Source: Brachypodium distachyon | Taxonomy: Eukaryota; Streptophyta; Magnoliopsida; Poales; Poaceae | Length of the DNA: 64,000 bases | NCBI RefSeq assembly: GCF_000005505.3 | Contig: NC_016131.3 | Location: 4,175,501 to 4,239,500, forward strand | Direction of reading: 5' to 3' | In this document: positions 9,509 to 21,289 of the stretch, in pieces | Numbering within the stretch: the first letter of the stretch is position 1 | Layout of the letters: every line of letters starts with the position of its first letter | Notes under the pieces: generated by a model | What the model was told of the DNA's origin: nothing | Databases searched by the model: none | Seen by the model: the letters and a program-made list of their open reading frames with translations, nothing else | Position numbers and translations under genes: made by a program

Positions 9509-12080
9509 CTCGCGTCGCATGGGCGGAGTGAGACGGTTGAGCACGAATGCACGACGCACGATCCGTATCCGTCGTCGGTTAACCAGTAGGTCTTCGATTC
9601 CTCCTGCTCGTCGGAGTGCTTTGGTCGTTTGCTCGGCTCTATGTTCAGTGAGATCTGTCAATGTTTTGATACCTTTGCCTCCACGGCAGTACAACTTCAT
9701 CACTCCCAGCAAAAAAAATACTCCGTAAAACCTTCGTCTCCACGGTACTGCACTTCAAACAAAGTACTTCCTCGGTCTGTGTCGCAGTTTTTATTTCAAA
9801 AGTGACGAATACGCAATGAAACTCAAGTTTGTATCGACATGTAATTATCTATATATAAAATACGTTTAGATATCTATACCACTATATTAAATTTAGCTGG
9901 TGGCGATGGCACGAACGTCGCGGTACGTCACTTCATCGAAATTACGAATCTGCAACCGTTGTTCCCACGCGCCTTTTAATCCTGGCTCCCGCGGTTCTCA
10001 AGCGCAGAAAAAACATGTACCACGAAAAAAAACCAACAGAGCACTCCTCGCTCCTCTCCTACGAATCTCACCCCCACCCATGCCCGATCCGGATCTCGCC
10101 GCTGCCCTTCGGATATCACCATTGCCCGCCGCCGCTCTTGGTCGCCTCCACCAGCTCGTGCAAGTCGGTGGCGTCCGTGTGCGGAAAGCGGCTGTGGACC
10201 CGTGGCTCCGTCGCGCACCCCGACCGCCGCGCGGTTCGTGCGCGCCGGTGGCTCCCCATGGGACTTGGACGGCGATGGGATGAGCCTGATGCCGGGATGG
10301 CGGTGGCCTCGCGCAAGGTAGCAGGGACCGCGTCGACGCGAGCCACCGGTTCCGTAGCATCGCACGGGTTCTTTTTGCTAGTATGTGATATTTTGGCACT
10401 TAATATGTGACACAGGGAATACATTTTTAGATACAATTGTGACATTTATTATGGGAAGGAGTTAGCATTTTCCAGAAAAATGAAGAAAAAGTTTCTCTAT
10501 GTCTGAATTGCCTGATTTTTTATTAGTGACAAGTTGATTGCTCAGCCGTTGGATCTGCACCGTGATTTTAAGATTCGTGACGAACGATGGAGATGAGGAA
10601 AAACGGATGACGTCCAATACTAATCCGACGGTTCTCATACTATCAACTGTCATTTATTTATTTTTGCTTAGAAGTAAATAAGCAAAAAATAAGATAAAAA
10701 TACAATGATGTAGATTTGTTTATTTAAGATGTTGAAACTGGGTCGTCTAGGGATAATCTCGTGTCACCGTGATTGTAAGCCGTTGATTTTGCAATTTATA
10801 TGGTCTTCTTGGCTGTTGGATGCAAGGGGCAAATGTCCTATCAACCGTTGTTCATGGCAGCCCGATTGGTCATTTAGACTGAAGAGTGAATCCTAATTTT
10901 CACCACCTACTTTTATTTTCGTCACGCAATCTACCCCTTTAACATAATTTTATAATTTTATGTCATATAAGCAAATAGGTGACACGTATCCTATCTAGTA
11001 ATTTTTTCTTCATTTTCCCTGAATTATTATAGGTTAGAATCGCTCATCAGCCCTAGTTGACACGCCACGAGAAGGCTCACCGATGGCCAAGCCGCTTCAC
11101 CATGCCCAGCGACTATTCGCCCTCATCCATGCCCTTCCGGGAAACCTTGACCTGGTAGGCAGATCCACCGGCCTGAAGGCGCACACACACAAAATCCGAA
11201 ACAAAAAATGTATTGTGCAAAGAACACTTCGAGAGTGGGCGCGACCATTTGGGTCGCCTTCTCACGAAACGTGGAAACAAATGGACAAAAATCTCTCCAA
11301 ATAAAAAAAAAATTGTGACGACTGCTACAAGACCAGAAAAGAAAGTTTTTCAGCCCTCATTTTGTAGATAAAGTCTAAAACGAACCCTGATTTTCTGATC
11401 TCTAAAATCAGTCCCCGAGTTGCAAGAATTTCGCGTCGAAAATCGTGTGGCCAGCCAGCTATCTCTACAGGCAGCAACGCAAAAATATTCAGCAGCAGTG
11501 GTAGCAATCGGCGACACATTCCCCTGCACGATTTTTCCACGGTTAGTGGCGGCGCACGTTGTGCGCGACCGTGACACAGAATCACGACCCCTGCAAGCTA
11601 CTTCGCCTTTCATCCTCTTCCCCCGCTTCAAATCCCCCTTTGTTCTTCTTCCTAGCTCGTAAACTCCACCAAAAGATTAATCTAGTCAATCCTGAGGACG
11701 CTTGTTTTACCGCGCTTTTACGGTTTCTTTCGCGCGGGGCGACGTGGAAAGCTCACCGGCGTGATGATGATGCCCACCCTGTTTATCCCTAGTTTAATCT
11801 TAATCTATTGGTGTCACTTCTGTCGATTCAATTATTGAATTCTGCTTGCTGTTGCTGGTACTGCTCTGCTGTGCTGGACTGCTGGGTGCTGCTGGCCTCT
11901 TCCAGCCCAGCTCACGTCTCGCGTACGGCAGACGCCACTGCCTTTCCCCTCCCGGAAGGAGACGCGCCGTTGCTTCGCCGCCGTGCGCGCGCCCGCAGTG
12001 CGCACCGGCCGATTCGGCCCGGGCGGCGGTGGATTGCGAGGTTAGGGCCCGGATCCCGCCGGGTACGTACATACATCTAC
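9509..12080. other. Intergenic region, no gene recognised
   Basis: Mixed composition. A GC-rich block at about 10,000-10,360 carries overlapping open frames on both strands with no domain. An AT-rich block at 10,380-11,060 follows. A short frame beginning MAKPLHHAQRLFALIHALPG at 11083 could be a gene fragment but matches nothing I recognise. The part after about 11,850 is probably promoter and 5' leader of the GTD-binding gene. Confidence 0.5.
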
Positions 12081-12137
12081 ATGCCTCCATGGATCAGTTG
12101 GCCGACTCTTCTTCGACGGAGTCGCGCCGGTCGGTGA
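12081..12137 (+). promoter_or_regulatory. Upstream overlapping mini-ORF at the GTD-binding gene start
   Basis: An ATG eight bases before the main start opens an 18-codon frame (MPPWISWPTL...) that overlaps the main coding start in another frame. The context of the first ATG (CTACATGCC) is weaker than that of the main one (TCCATGGAT, with G at +4). Leaky scanning could therefore set translation level. Whether the mRNA leader includes this ATG is inferred. Confidence 0.45.
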
Positions 12138-14896
12138 AGCGGCGGCCACCCGCGCGATCGCCGGAGCTGTCGCCGAAGGCTTCGGGAGTGGAGGCGCCGG
12201 GGGAGCTGATCCGGCGGGTGGCGGAGCTGGAGGCGACGGCGGCGCGGCTGCGGGGGGAGAAGGAGGCGGCCGAGGAGTCGGCGCGGGCGCTGCAGGGGGA
12301 GCTGGAGGCGGAGCGGGCCTCGGCGGACACGGCCACCAGCGAGGCCATGCTCATGATCGAGCGGCTGCAGCGGGAGAAGGCCGCCGCGCAGATGGAGGCC
12401 CGCCAGTTCCGCCGCTACGCCGAGGGCCGCGCCGACCGCGAGCGCGAGGTCCAGGACGAGCTCGCCTCGCTCTCCGACCTCGCCGCCTCCTACCACTCCC
12501 GCCTACAGTCCCACGGGATCGACCCCGACTCCTTCTCCGACGAAGAGGAGGAGCTGTATGAGGAAGAGCGCGAACGGGCGCAGCGGATCGATATGACCGA
12601 GGCAGAGGGGAACGGCACTGAATTTGGCAGTGGCATGGAGGTGAAAGCCATGGTCGAAGAGGAGGAGGAAGAGCAATCTACCCCTGTAGAGAAAGAGTTC
12701 GAGTACACAGTGGATGTTAAGTGTGCGAGCCCGATGGCGGCCGTGGCGGTGGTCGGGGAATACGTGGGAAGTGTAGCTGGCAATGCAGGGGGTTTATATG
12801 CTAGGGTGGAGGCGCTGGAGGCGGACAGAGCAGACATGCGTAGGGAGATTGTGGCGCTGCGAGCGGAGAGAGCACAGTTGGTGATGGCAAGGGAGATGGC
12901 ACGGCGGCTGTGCTGGGAAATGGTTTCTGAGCAGAAAAGCATTGTGAAGAAGGCAACTGCCCCAGCTAGGAGCTTCTCGGCGTTAGGAATTTGCAAGGTA
13001 TGATTGTGTTTCCTCAGCATTGGTCATTACTAATGAGCTTGCAATCTCAGTATACATTAGTTTGTGAGTTGAAGGTGCTAGCTTTAGCACATTGCTGCTA
13101 AATCTGGAGACGTCACATTTGGAGAATTTAGTAGCATTGCAGGCGATTAATGGATTTAGTTGGAAGATTTTGGTGGTACCTTAGACGAAATGTTTTGCAA
13201 GTCTTGGCTGGGTGCAAGATAGAATTGGATTCTTGTCATTAATTACACTGTGTTAGATGAACTCAATTCTCAATTTCTTTTAAATTGAAGCTGCAAGGCA
13301 TCAGCTGGTGCAATGAAATAATGTTAGGGCGATTTGCCATTGATTAACTGATAAATTGTGCCATCTGATGTGCTCATTTTAGTGGTCCGGAATTTGCAGC
13401 TAGACTGAGTGCATGAACTTGCTCGGAGATATGCATCAGCCTACGTACTCTTGCTATACAATACAAACTTGATTTTTTTTAGATAATGATATAATACTAA
13501 CTTGATGTTTTTTTAGATAATGATATGATACAAACTTGATGAATTTCAAAACATTGAGTTGCCAATTTTGGGACTAGTGTGCACATATTAATATCTAGAG
13601 TTGTTTAGGGTTCGTGTGAGTTTCTTAGAAGAGTATAAATGCATTTATCATATAGTAGAATTACCCTATTTTTTGGGTTCCTCAATATGAACACATTTGC
13701 TATTATCTACTCCCTCCGTCCCATATTAAGTGATGAAATATTACATGTATCTAGACGCTTTTTGGCATAGATACATCCATATTTGGCAAATTTGAGTCAC
13801 TTAATATGGGACGGAAGGAGTATATCCTTTTCTCAAGGCGTGTGTTTTGAGCAGCTGATAATTTTTTTACATCATCATTGTTTTTGTTTGGTCATAGTTA
13901 CTATACCACCTCCATTGTTTGCAGTACAAAAATATTGTTTGAGTAGAGATGCAACATGGTGACCCTCAGGGTACCCTTTGACCCTCCTTAGTTCAAACAA
14001 ATGAACTAGTTTTTCAAAAAGTTGTGTCATTTTAAAATTTTAGTTCATTTGAGATAGCCAGATGGCTTATTAAAGTAATTAGTTCTGCCTCATATGCATA
14101 TCATGCAATTTAGTAATAATCCATCAGCACAGTTAATAGTTGTAGTATATTAGGAAAAAGTTCTTTTTGATAAAACTCTCACTAGTCGAGGAAACTTCCG
14201 TTATAAAAATTTGTGAACTGAAAGAAGCTTGTCACCAAAGTTATGTTAAACGCTAATAAATAATTTAGCTGAATTGTTGTTCACAGCTTTTACTTTATTC
14301 AGAGTAAATATCTTTGTTGTATATTTATTTATTCAATATAGAAGACATGGTGTACTGCAGGTGTGCTAGATGTGGTAGATTATTGCAATATTGCTGAGAT
14401 AGGACGATGCTTTAAAATACCACAAGAAACATATGATGCATATCTGTTTCGTTTATAGTTATTTTTTATGTCAAGTAATTTGGAATAGGAAACCAAGAAA
14501 CATCATTTATTTCTTCCCAACAGAACTCAAGTGCAATTAATATCTATTCCCTTTGCTAGTTTCATCTGAAATTTCCATATCCAATGTGATAATTTGGTGT
14601 CCCGTAACATTAACACTCTCCATCCTTGAGTAAACTAATGACATTTTATCCTTGCTGCAGTGGTTGCTCTCAGTAATCTTCTGGAGACGAAGTTCTACTG
14701 TCAGGTAGATTCTATATGATGTTTGCACTCTGTACTATGATAATCTTTTCAGCTCCGATGGAATACTAAACTGCTGCCTTGGGTACTTATCAGGTATACC
14801 TTTGGCTTGTCCACTACGTTCCTTGGCCTCCTCCTGCTGCTCGACAGATCCTCCATGCTAAGTCCCTGGCGACGTCTGCCTAGGCCACTGCGATGA
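12089..14896 (+). CDS. GTD-binding (DUF593) domain protein, myosin-binding-protein-like
   Basis: Three exons: 12089-12997, 14661-14704 and 14794-14896, with GT-AG junctions and phases 0 and 2, giving 351 aa. The N-terminal region is Ser/Pro-rich. Residues about 38-130 form the coiled-coil GTD-binding (zein-binding, DUF593) domain, with the conserved EAMLMIERLQREKAAAQMEARQFRRYAEGR. In plants such domains bind the globular tail of class XI myosins and act as vesicle adaptors. An acidic linker (DEEEELYEEE) and a second coiled coil (about 232-285, RVEALEADRADMRREIVALR) follow. The small last exons add WLLSVIFWRR and a hydrophobic segment YTFGLSTTFLGLLLLLD (319-335), so the protein is probably membrane-anchored at its C-terminus, as in MyoB7-like members. 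The start is the ATG in TCCATGG; the frame is open further upstream, but that stretch looks like leader. The family is well supported; the specific role is inferred. Confidence 0.85.
13466..13541. repeat. Short tandem duplication in intron 1 of the GTD-binding gene
   Basis: The 33-34 bp unit AACTTGAT(G)TTTTTTTAGATAATGATAT(A/G)ATA occurs twice and is followed by a third partial start (AACTTGATG). AT-rich, intronic. Confidence 0.75.
13710..13820. mobile_element. Stowaway MITE in intron 1 of the GTD-binding gene
   Basis: 111 bp with terminal inverted repeats CTCCCTCCGTCCCATATTAA and its inverse TTAATATGGGACGGAAGGAG (one mismatch), flanked by TA on both sides. The body carries the typical TTACATGTATCTAGACGC and GATACATCCATATTTGGC segments. 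This is the best-preserved copy here and the reference for the degraded ones. Confidence 0.92.
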
Positions 14897-15709
14897 TGAA
14901 TACGGCCTTCCCACCCCACTGCCAAACGTCTGTAAATGCAGAACGTTAAATGATTGTTTACCACTCTGTTTTGCGTGTGTGTTGCATTCTTTGAGGATCT
15001 CTTTCTTTTTGTTTGGCTGAGTATAGTATTTGAGATGTAAGTTTTGGTTTTCAAGCTCTGAGCTTGTTGTATAGCGTGTTATTCAGACTCTTAGGCTTTG
15101 CTTAGCTTGTAATCTGGAGCCAACTGACATGCTCTGCACAGTGTACATAACAGTGAGTTGTGGAATCTGATGTTTGAGTGGTTGTTGGTTTGATGCTGGA
15201 GTGCAGGATTGGATTCCCTGTCTACTCTGCAAGTAAATGCTGTGTGTTTTAGATCGGAGTTGCCGATTTTACTTTTAGTCTTGAGTTGTACTTGTACACT
15301 ATGTAACTCGAGTATTCTGACTAGGAATAGTACAGCTTTGATGGTATGCATGTTTGGCTTGCCAGAAACTGCTGTTGGATACATCAGCTGAGTTTGAGGA
15401 ATAGATTTTCTCCAGAAACATTCCCACCTCATTCCCAAGTAATTTGGATCCGGCAAGATGACCTATCTATGGCAGTTCATGTTCACTGGGCTCACATTCT
15501 ATATGGCCCATGTTCAGTTTTACTCCTCTTCTGGAAAGGATGAATTCATATCTGAAGATGCACACAACCGAAGTTTTTTTTTTTGTGTGTGTGGCTCAAC
15601 TGGATGAATGTTCCAGTAGCTTCTCAAACATAAGATACGGCCTTGAGGGAGTCAAGGTCATAAGTTCCATTTTCATGGGGTCGCTTGACCATGCTGACTT
15701 TCTTAATCA
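14897..15709. other. 3' untranslated region and downstream flank of the GTD-binding gene
   Basis: T-rich on the plus strand, as expected for a plant 3' UTR. No clear polyadenylation hexamer decides the end, and no other gene was recognised. Confidence 0.45.
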
Positions 15710-15790
15710 CTAGCATGGTGTTGCGCGGGAAACATCTTTATACTTAATATTCTTAATATTTTGATTTAGAGAGATATATTATTGTTGTAT
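15710..15790 (-). mobile_element. Helitron-like 3' terminus (candidate)
   Basis: The minus strand ends CCCGCGCAACACCATG-CTAG followed by T, like the CTAG|T terminus of plant Helitrons that follows a short GC-rich near-hairpin. The subterminal 70 bp (plus strand GCGCGGGAAACATCTTTATA ... TATATTATTGTTGTATTA) recurs in diverged form at about 19,233-19,305. The hairpin is weak, so the call is tentative. Confidence 0.35.
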
Positions 15791-16024
15791 TATTTCAAAG
15801 CACAAAATTAGATGAAAATATGATCGATCATCCGGCACACGATCTAGCGTTTGGTTCTGTATTTTAATATAAACTCACATACAAATAAAACAATGTCTCA
15901 TGTTCAAAACAAATTTTACTCCATATAATTTTGTATTTGTAGGGCTTCTGAGATTGATTAATTCTACTTTCTAGATATATTGGGGTTGACTAATTATGTT
16001 TTTTATAGTGACTTATCATGTAAA

Positions 16025-16060
16025 CTAGGTGATTCCCCGTGCGTTGCTGCGGAATAGTTA
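16025..16060 (-). mobile_element. Second Helitron-like 3' terminus (candidate)
   Basis: The minus strand reads CCGCAGCAACGCACGGGGAA then TCACCTAG followed by T. The GC-rich imperfect hairpin just before CTAG|T is typical of grass non-autonomous Helitrons. It lies 315 bp inside the first candidate end, suggesting nesting. Confidence 0.4.
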
Positions 16061-16116
16061 GATATGCAAAGAGTCAAATTGGGTGTTTAAAATGCAAAAG
16101 CAACAGAAAAAACATA

Positions 16117-16233
16117 TTCCTCCGTCCAACAAAAGATGTCTTATCAAAATTTTGATGTATCTAGACATAACTTAGTGTATAGATGCATTCAAATTTGGTC
16201 AAAGTTGAGACATCCTTTGTTGGACGGAGAGGA
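16117..16233. mobile_element. Stowaway MITE (~117 bp)
   Basis: Terminal inverted repeats TTCCTCCGTCCAACAAAAGATG and CATCCTTTGTTGGACGGAGAGGA, flanked by TA. The internal GATGTATCTAGACATAAC and TAGATGCATTCAAATTTG segments match the Stowaway family body. Confidence 0.85.
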
Positions 16234-19200
16234 TATTACATTATTTGACTACATTCAGGTTTGAATTTCACCATAAGTCATAAATAGGCCGGGCGTAGAC
16301 TGCACAAATCATTTGTAGACATATATTGCATATTATAGATCACAAATGGATGGTACAGGTACACAGTCAACAACAATTAGCAAGCCTTGAGGACATCATG
16401 TAGCCATGGAGCATGGATCCTGGTAACTATTCTTTATAAAAAGAGAAGCAAAACACCGCTAATAAACAGACATGACAAATGAATTGCATCAGTGAGATTA
16501 GTTGAGCAGCAAATATCTTTATATGATCTAGAAAAGAACTACATTCATGCAAAAGAGCTACCTTCCCGCATTATACCGAGCAGCAACATGTCGTAATGAT
16601 GGTAGAAAGTCACTTTGATAAATATAGATGTATTCCCAACAAAAAAGGCATAGATATATAATCAACACCAAGAATTCATATAGACTGTAAAATTTGGTTG
16701 TATAGGTTAGTTGTGCAGGCTAAACGAAAGAATGTGGATACAATAGACTGACATTAAAAAATAAATCAATCTATGAACATGAACTGCCCAATTATACTAC
16801 TAAAAGATAACCAAAATGGTCATCTTGTAGAAGTTTAGAGGTCCACCATATATGCATGAATACTTTGTTCATTATTTGAGTTACAGCTATATTTTTGCAT
16901 TTGTGGGAATGCCTGCCCTCACAGGCACTAAAAACTTTAAGCAAGTGGCCCAAGGAAATGTGGGGCTATGTCTATGTGTCATGCAAGTAATTCCATGTTG
17001 TGTAACATGAAAATTGAATCAGGTTTATTTTTGGATTTATTTGAACTACTCATGGAGTTATGCGTACCGGAAACCAATTATCTTCTCTTTTCACAGTATA
17101 TTATTATTCACCACAACTACTGATATTTAGTCTCCATAAAGCAGTCTGGGTAGCAAAGAAACTGAAAGCAAACGTCTAGGAAGTTGTATATATGTATTAG
17201 CATATACGTGGAAGATATGGCAGTAGAAAAAGAAGAACTGAATCAGCCCTCAGTAAACTACCAAAAAGGTGAATGCAAACAGCTATAAAGTTGCATCTAC
17301 ATGGCGTATATTTCAAAGGATCTGCAGCAGGAAAAGAATAATGTTAGTTGGTTCTACGATGGAGTCAGTAAAAGGATCTTCATCAAACAACAAAACGGAA
17401 AAAATAAAGAAAGGTCGATTTAAGGCAAAGAAGGCAGCTTACATGTATTAAGCAAATATTTGGGCAACAACATAATAAGATTCCCTCATTCTTGTGCAAT
17501 GATTCACAGTGCAGGACTCTATTTAAACATATGATTCGATAATTGTTTGATCCAAGGACACTCATCCAAAAATTTCAATATTCTTTACCTCACATGATAA
17601 ATCCGAACAATACGTAAATGGCTAACGGGAGCCATTCCTCCTTCGCGAACAAATATATCTGAAACACGGTAGAAGAAAATATAAGTGTGAGTGAGGTTGA
17701 ACATAAACATGGATTCTTGCAATATTGTTTTTAAAGGATGAGTGAAATAATGACATTCGTCGTGAAGATATTACTATAGCAAGCAAATCAAATCGAACTA
17801 ATAAAAAAATAAAACCGAACACATATATAATCAACTAAACGTAGAGCTGAGCTGATGTGGACCGCGGTTATGAAAAAAATCCCACATGGACTGATGGTCT
17901 ATCCAATGTAAGTATCGATTGGATAATAAATTACAATTTTTGTAGAACAGCCCAGATCTGCAAAAAGAAGTGTATATGTGAGCACAACAGTACTGATCAC
18001 AGCAAGATGACAATTGGAAGTGCTTCTTCTTTTTTATCCTCTTATGCATGTAACCTCTAAACTGAGGCTGCAACGAACTGTCAAGGGCAAAAATGTTTTG
18101 AAATTGCAGGACGTCAATTATGATAAATACATACATTAAGTGATTGATTTTGTTTCATGGAAGCACATTGATACCACGCCATGGAGGATCTTCATCTACA
18201 ATCTTTCCTGCACGAAGGAACATCAGTTCACATAGGAATTTTATCAATCACCTATGAAGCAAAACCTGCAAGCAAGTAAAATGATCTGGGCAGAGTGAAT
18301 ATGACATGGAGAAGCGGATGGGAAGATCAAAGCACAGATGAGCTTAACTAATAATACTCATCTTATTCCGGAGGTGTCAGAGACTCAGAGGGACCACGAA
18401 CTCCTGGAGGGGAAAGACTGCGGCTCGCCAATTCCGGCGAGGGGAGGGTGTGCGTCGCTGCTAGGGATGTTGCCACCGGTGGCTTTTATTGCGAGGGATC
18501 TAACACCGCTGCATTGCTAATCTGCTACTGCTTGGTAAACATAGACACCGTGGGGAGGGGAGGAGAAAGAGGGGTCGAATATAGAGACGCGGTGGGGGTG
18601 GGGGGGGGGGGAGGAGACGCACTCCGGAAGGGGACTCATGTACGGCAGCCAGCTGATGGAAGCCATTAAAATGGATGGAGCGCCTCTTCATGTTCTGCCG
18701 CAGGTCACGCTGATGGTTACTGGCGCATTGAAGCTTGGTAGAGGAATAATAGCGGCGGCTACGGGGAAGATGAGAGATCATCCGGCGGTTTTCGGTGCCG
18801 GCATGGAGGGACGGCCCGGATGCCTGGCCAGCAGGCAGCAGCGCCGCTATCCCTAGCTTTTCCCCTGCCGGCGAGGAAGTTACGGTGTTTTTTTGTGTCT
18901 TTCATTTGACACCGAACGTGGCTTTGCCCCTTCGCTCGGCCTTGAGCCTTGAAGCCTTGGAGTTGGAGGGCTCGGCCTATACAGACCACTAATTGGGCTG
19001 GGCTAATTAGCATCAAGAGGAAAGACTCAGGTTAGGAACGCTAATCCCAGCCGTAAACATGGCATCCAACAAAGCAAATATTTCAGATGACGTGGAAGCA
19101 TGTGGTTTCAGCTTGCAAACATTAACTGCACTTAGTGAGGATGAATCTTATAAAGATTATAGATAGTAGGACAATGTATATGAATATATCTATGTGAGGT

Positions 19201-19984
19201 AGAAAATAATGATGATTAAAAAATGTATCATGTGCCGTGGCGCGGGAAATGTATTTATACATTTTTAGTATTTTGACTCATAGAGACATATGTATTGTTG
19301 TATAGCCCACTTAATAAGTGATAGGTGTGTGTCATTTGTATGTGAAAATTTGTAAACCTTATTGATTTTTGCGAATTGACTGGTCTTACAACTTAATATT
19401 CTCGTGACCCGTGAAAAAAAATTGTCATGATGTAACATATTTATTGTCTAACGTAATATGTTGCGTTGCGTTTGGCACCATACAAATAAATATCTGACTT
19501 AGTTAGCATATCAGGCCTACGCGGCCTCAAACCGGCCACTTTGATGTTTTGTCCCTAGCTCATCAGATATACATACCTCATTAAATCTTAACCATCAGAT
19601 ATAAAATTTAATGGTCTACATAATTCAGTTGATGTGGATCACCATGGACCTTTCCTCGGTACCCCCTCGTATTGCTTTTAGTGTATAATAGTACCCCTGA
19701 TAAAAGAGTTTGTGTGATACTTTTTATAAGTATTTTTTAAATTGACCTAGAGAAGTTAATGTTGCAGCTCATGTTTCAGCTAGTAGCGTAGATGGTCCTC
19801 TAGTTTGTGTCTGGCGGAATGATCTTCTGGAGTTTTTAGTCCATATAATCACGGATGATGCAATCTTATTTGCTAATTAATATGATTTGTCTTGATGGCT
19901 TTCCTTGAGAAAAACGTAGTCATGAGATTCACATCTTTTCATCTAGAATGTTTTTGTTTTTTACTTTGTTTTCATGGAATCAGG
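16234..19984. other. Gene-poor, repeat-derived region
   Basis: AT-rich with no reading frame that resembles a protein. A GC-richer block at 18,340-18,990 contains a G run (18,600-18,612) and several open frames with no domain. Diverged repeat blocks at about 19,233-19,305 and 19,571-19,691 match sequences at 15,713 and 21,175. I see no gene. Confidence 0.5.
19571..19691. repeat. Dispersed repeat, copy A (Helitron-like 5' end?)
   Basis: The segment ending GTACCCCCTCGTATTGCTTT-TAGTGTATAATAG matches the segment at 21175-21289. The preceding 100 bp are also alike (ATAAAATTTAATGGTC / GATCTAACGGTC, GTGGATCACCATGGAC / CATGGATCAACGTGAAG). On the minus strand it begins CTATTATACACTAAAAGCAA. Confidence 0.55.
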
Positions 19985-20165
19985 AAAGCTTTATTGATAA
20001 ATTCGAATCGAATTACAATCCGCAGTGAGAATTGAAGCTCAGTTATACAAGGAGGTGACTTAAGTCTTAACACATCAAACTCTACACCCCTCTTAGCTAA
20101 TTGAGCAAGTTCATGAGAAACTCTATTGCACCGCTCTTCACTAACCAAAACATCTAACGTGGCAC
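19985..20165 (-). pseudogene. LINE/retroelement RNase H-domain relic
   Basis: The minus strand encodes VSEERCNRVSHELAQLAKRG followed by VEFDVLRLKSPPC, the hallmark C-terminus of the plant RNase H-like domain found at the 3' end of LINE-type retroelements. An AATAAAG-like signal is nearby (about 19,998). No reverse transcriptase region is visible upstream, so this is a short 3' fragment. Confidence 0.65.
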
Positions 20166-20560
20166 TTCAAAGCTATAATATTTTATTTCTGCATGTTTGA
20201 ATTTATTTATTTGTTCGTTGTGCGTGAAAACAGTCAAAAACAGTGCATTATCTCTGATCACAAACAGGTATAGGGTATTACAGACTGCATCATACGCAAA
20301 AAGTAATCTCCGGTCTAGAAGCTGTTCGAAATATACAGGAGACAAAATATTCTCAGGGCTTCCCCACAATGTAGTTCATGTGGACAACTAAGCTTAATTA
20401 TGTTGGTGTCTGCACAATCAACGTCTGTATAGAAGAGGACCATGGTCAACCCTCAAACACATGCGCGTCGTTCGCCTAAGCTATAAGGAGTGTGGATGCC
20501 TTGCCATGCACAGTCACGCATTGATATTATTTTTTGCGCCAGAAATTTAGTTAATCTTTA

Positions 20561-20655
20561 CTCCCTCCGACACATAATAAGTGTTGAGGATTTAGTACAA
20601 AAATTATAGTATACTAAATTTCCGGACCCCGACACTTATTATGTATCGGAGGAAG
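20561..20655. mobile_element. Stowaway-type MITE (95 bp)
   Basis: Terminal inverted repeats CTCCCTCCGACACATAATAAGTG and its inverse CACTTATTATGTATCGGAGGAAG, flanked by TA on both sides. The inner arms also fold (TTTAGTACAAAAATTATAGT / ATACTAAATTTCCGGAC). Confidence 0.88.
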
Positions 20656-21174
20656 TATTATATTCGGTAGGGTTTTGTTGGTCCTAATGGCGCTGTCTAG
20701 AAATTTAATCTATTATATGCGCTAGAATTTTGTTTGCAAGGATTTTGAGGCAAGTGCTTGCTCATGCACGTTGTTTAGAACGGACGCATGTACGGAAGAT
20801 CGATTCGCCTTGGTCCATCCAGTTACGTGCTGGCTGCATTTGTATGCGCTGATTTCACATAGATCAGGGATAAAACGGAGACCAGTACGGCAGTACCTGC
20901 AGGCGGCCGGAGCGGATCAGCGGATGCGGCAATGTCGCCGTATGATAGGAGGCCCGACGATATACCGGCGCTCCAGATATACTCCGGGCTAGGAGTAGCA
21001 AGAACTGCTGTTGTCGTCTAGGATGGGAGAAGATGAGCAGAGGTAGGAGACGGGAGCAAAGGTATCCCGGCTAGGCGACGGCGTACACGGGAGATAGGGC
21101 AGGCCCGTATCGATCAGGGTCGATCAGGAGATTTTTAAGGACACGGAGACGTTCGTGACTTGTTTTGGACTTAT

Positions 21175-21289
21175 CTAATGGTTGTAGTTTTATAACTATT
21201 AGATCTAACGGTCAGAATAATTGGGATGACATGGATCAACGTGAAGCATCCTCTCGGTACCCCTCGTATTGCTTTTAGTATATAATAGA
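21175..21289 (-). repeat. Dispersed repeat, copy B (Helitron-like 5' end?)
   Basis: Matches copy A at 19571-19691, with the shared GGTACCCCTCGTATTGCTTTT and TAGTATATAATAG. Read on the minus strand it starts A|TCTATTATATACTAAAAGC, consistent with the A|TC start of a Helitron whose CTAG end lies to the left. Confidence 0.45.

Noticed and set aside
9976..10410. Open frames in the GC-rich block at 10 kb
   Set aside because: All frames are open to similar extents on both strands, with no recognisable product; probably an old GC-rich remnant.
18338..18992. GC-rich island with open frames in the repeat zone
   Set aside because: Could be a leader of an unannotated transcript, but no frame has a domain and no splice model could be made.
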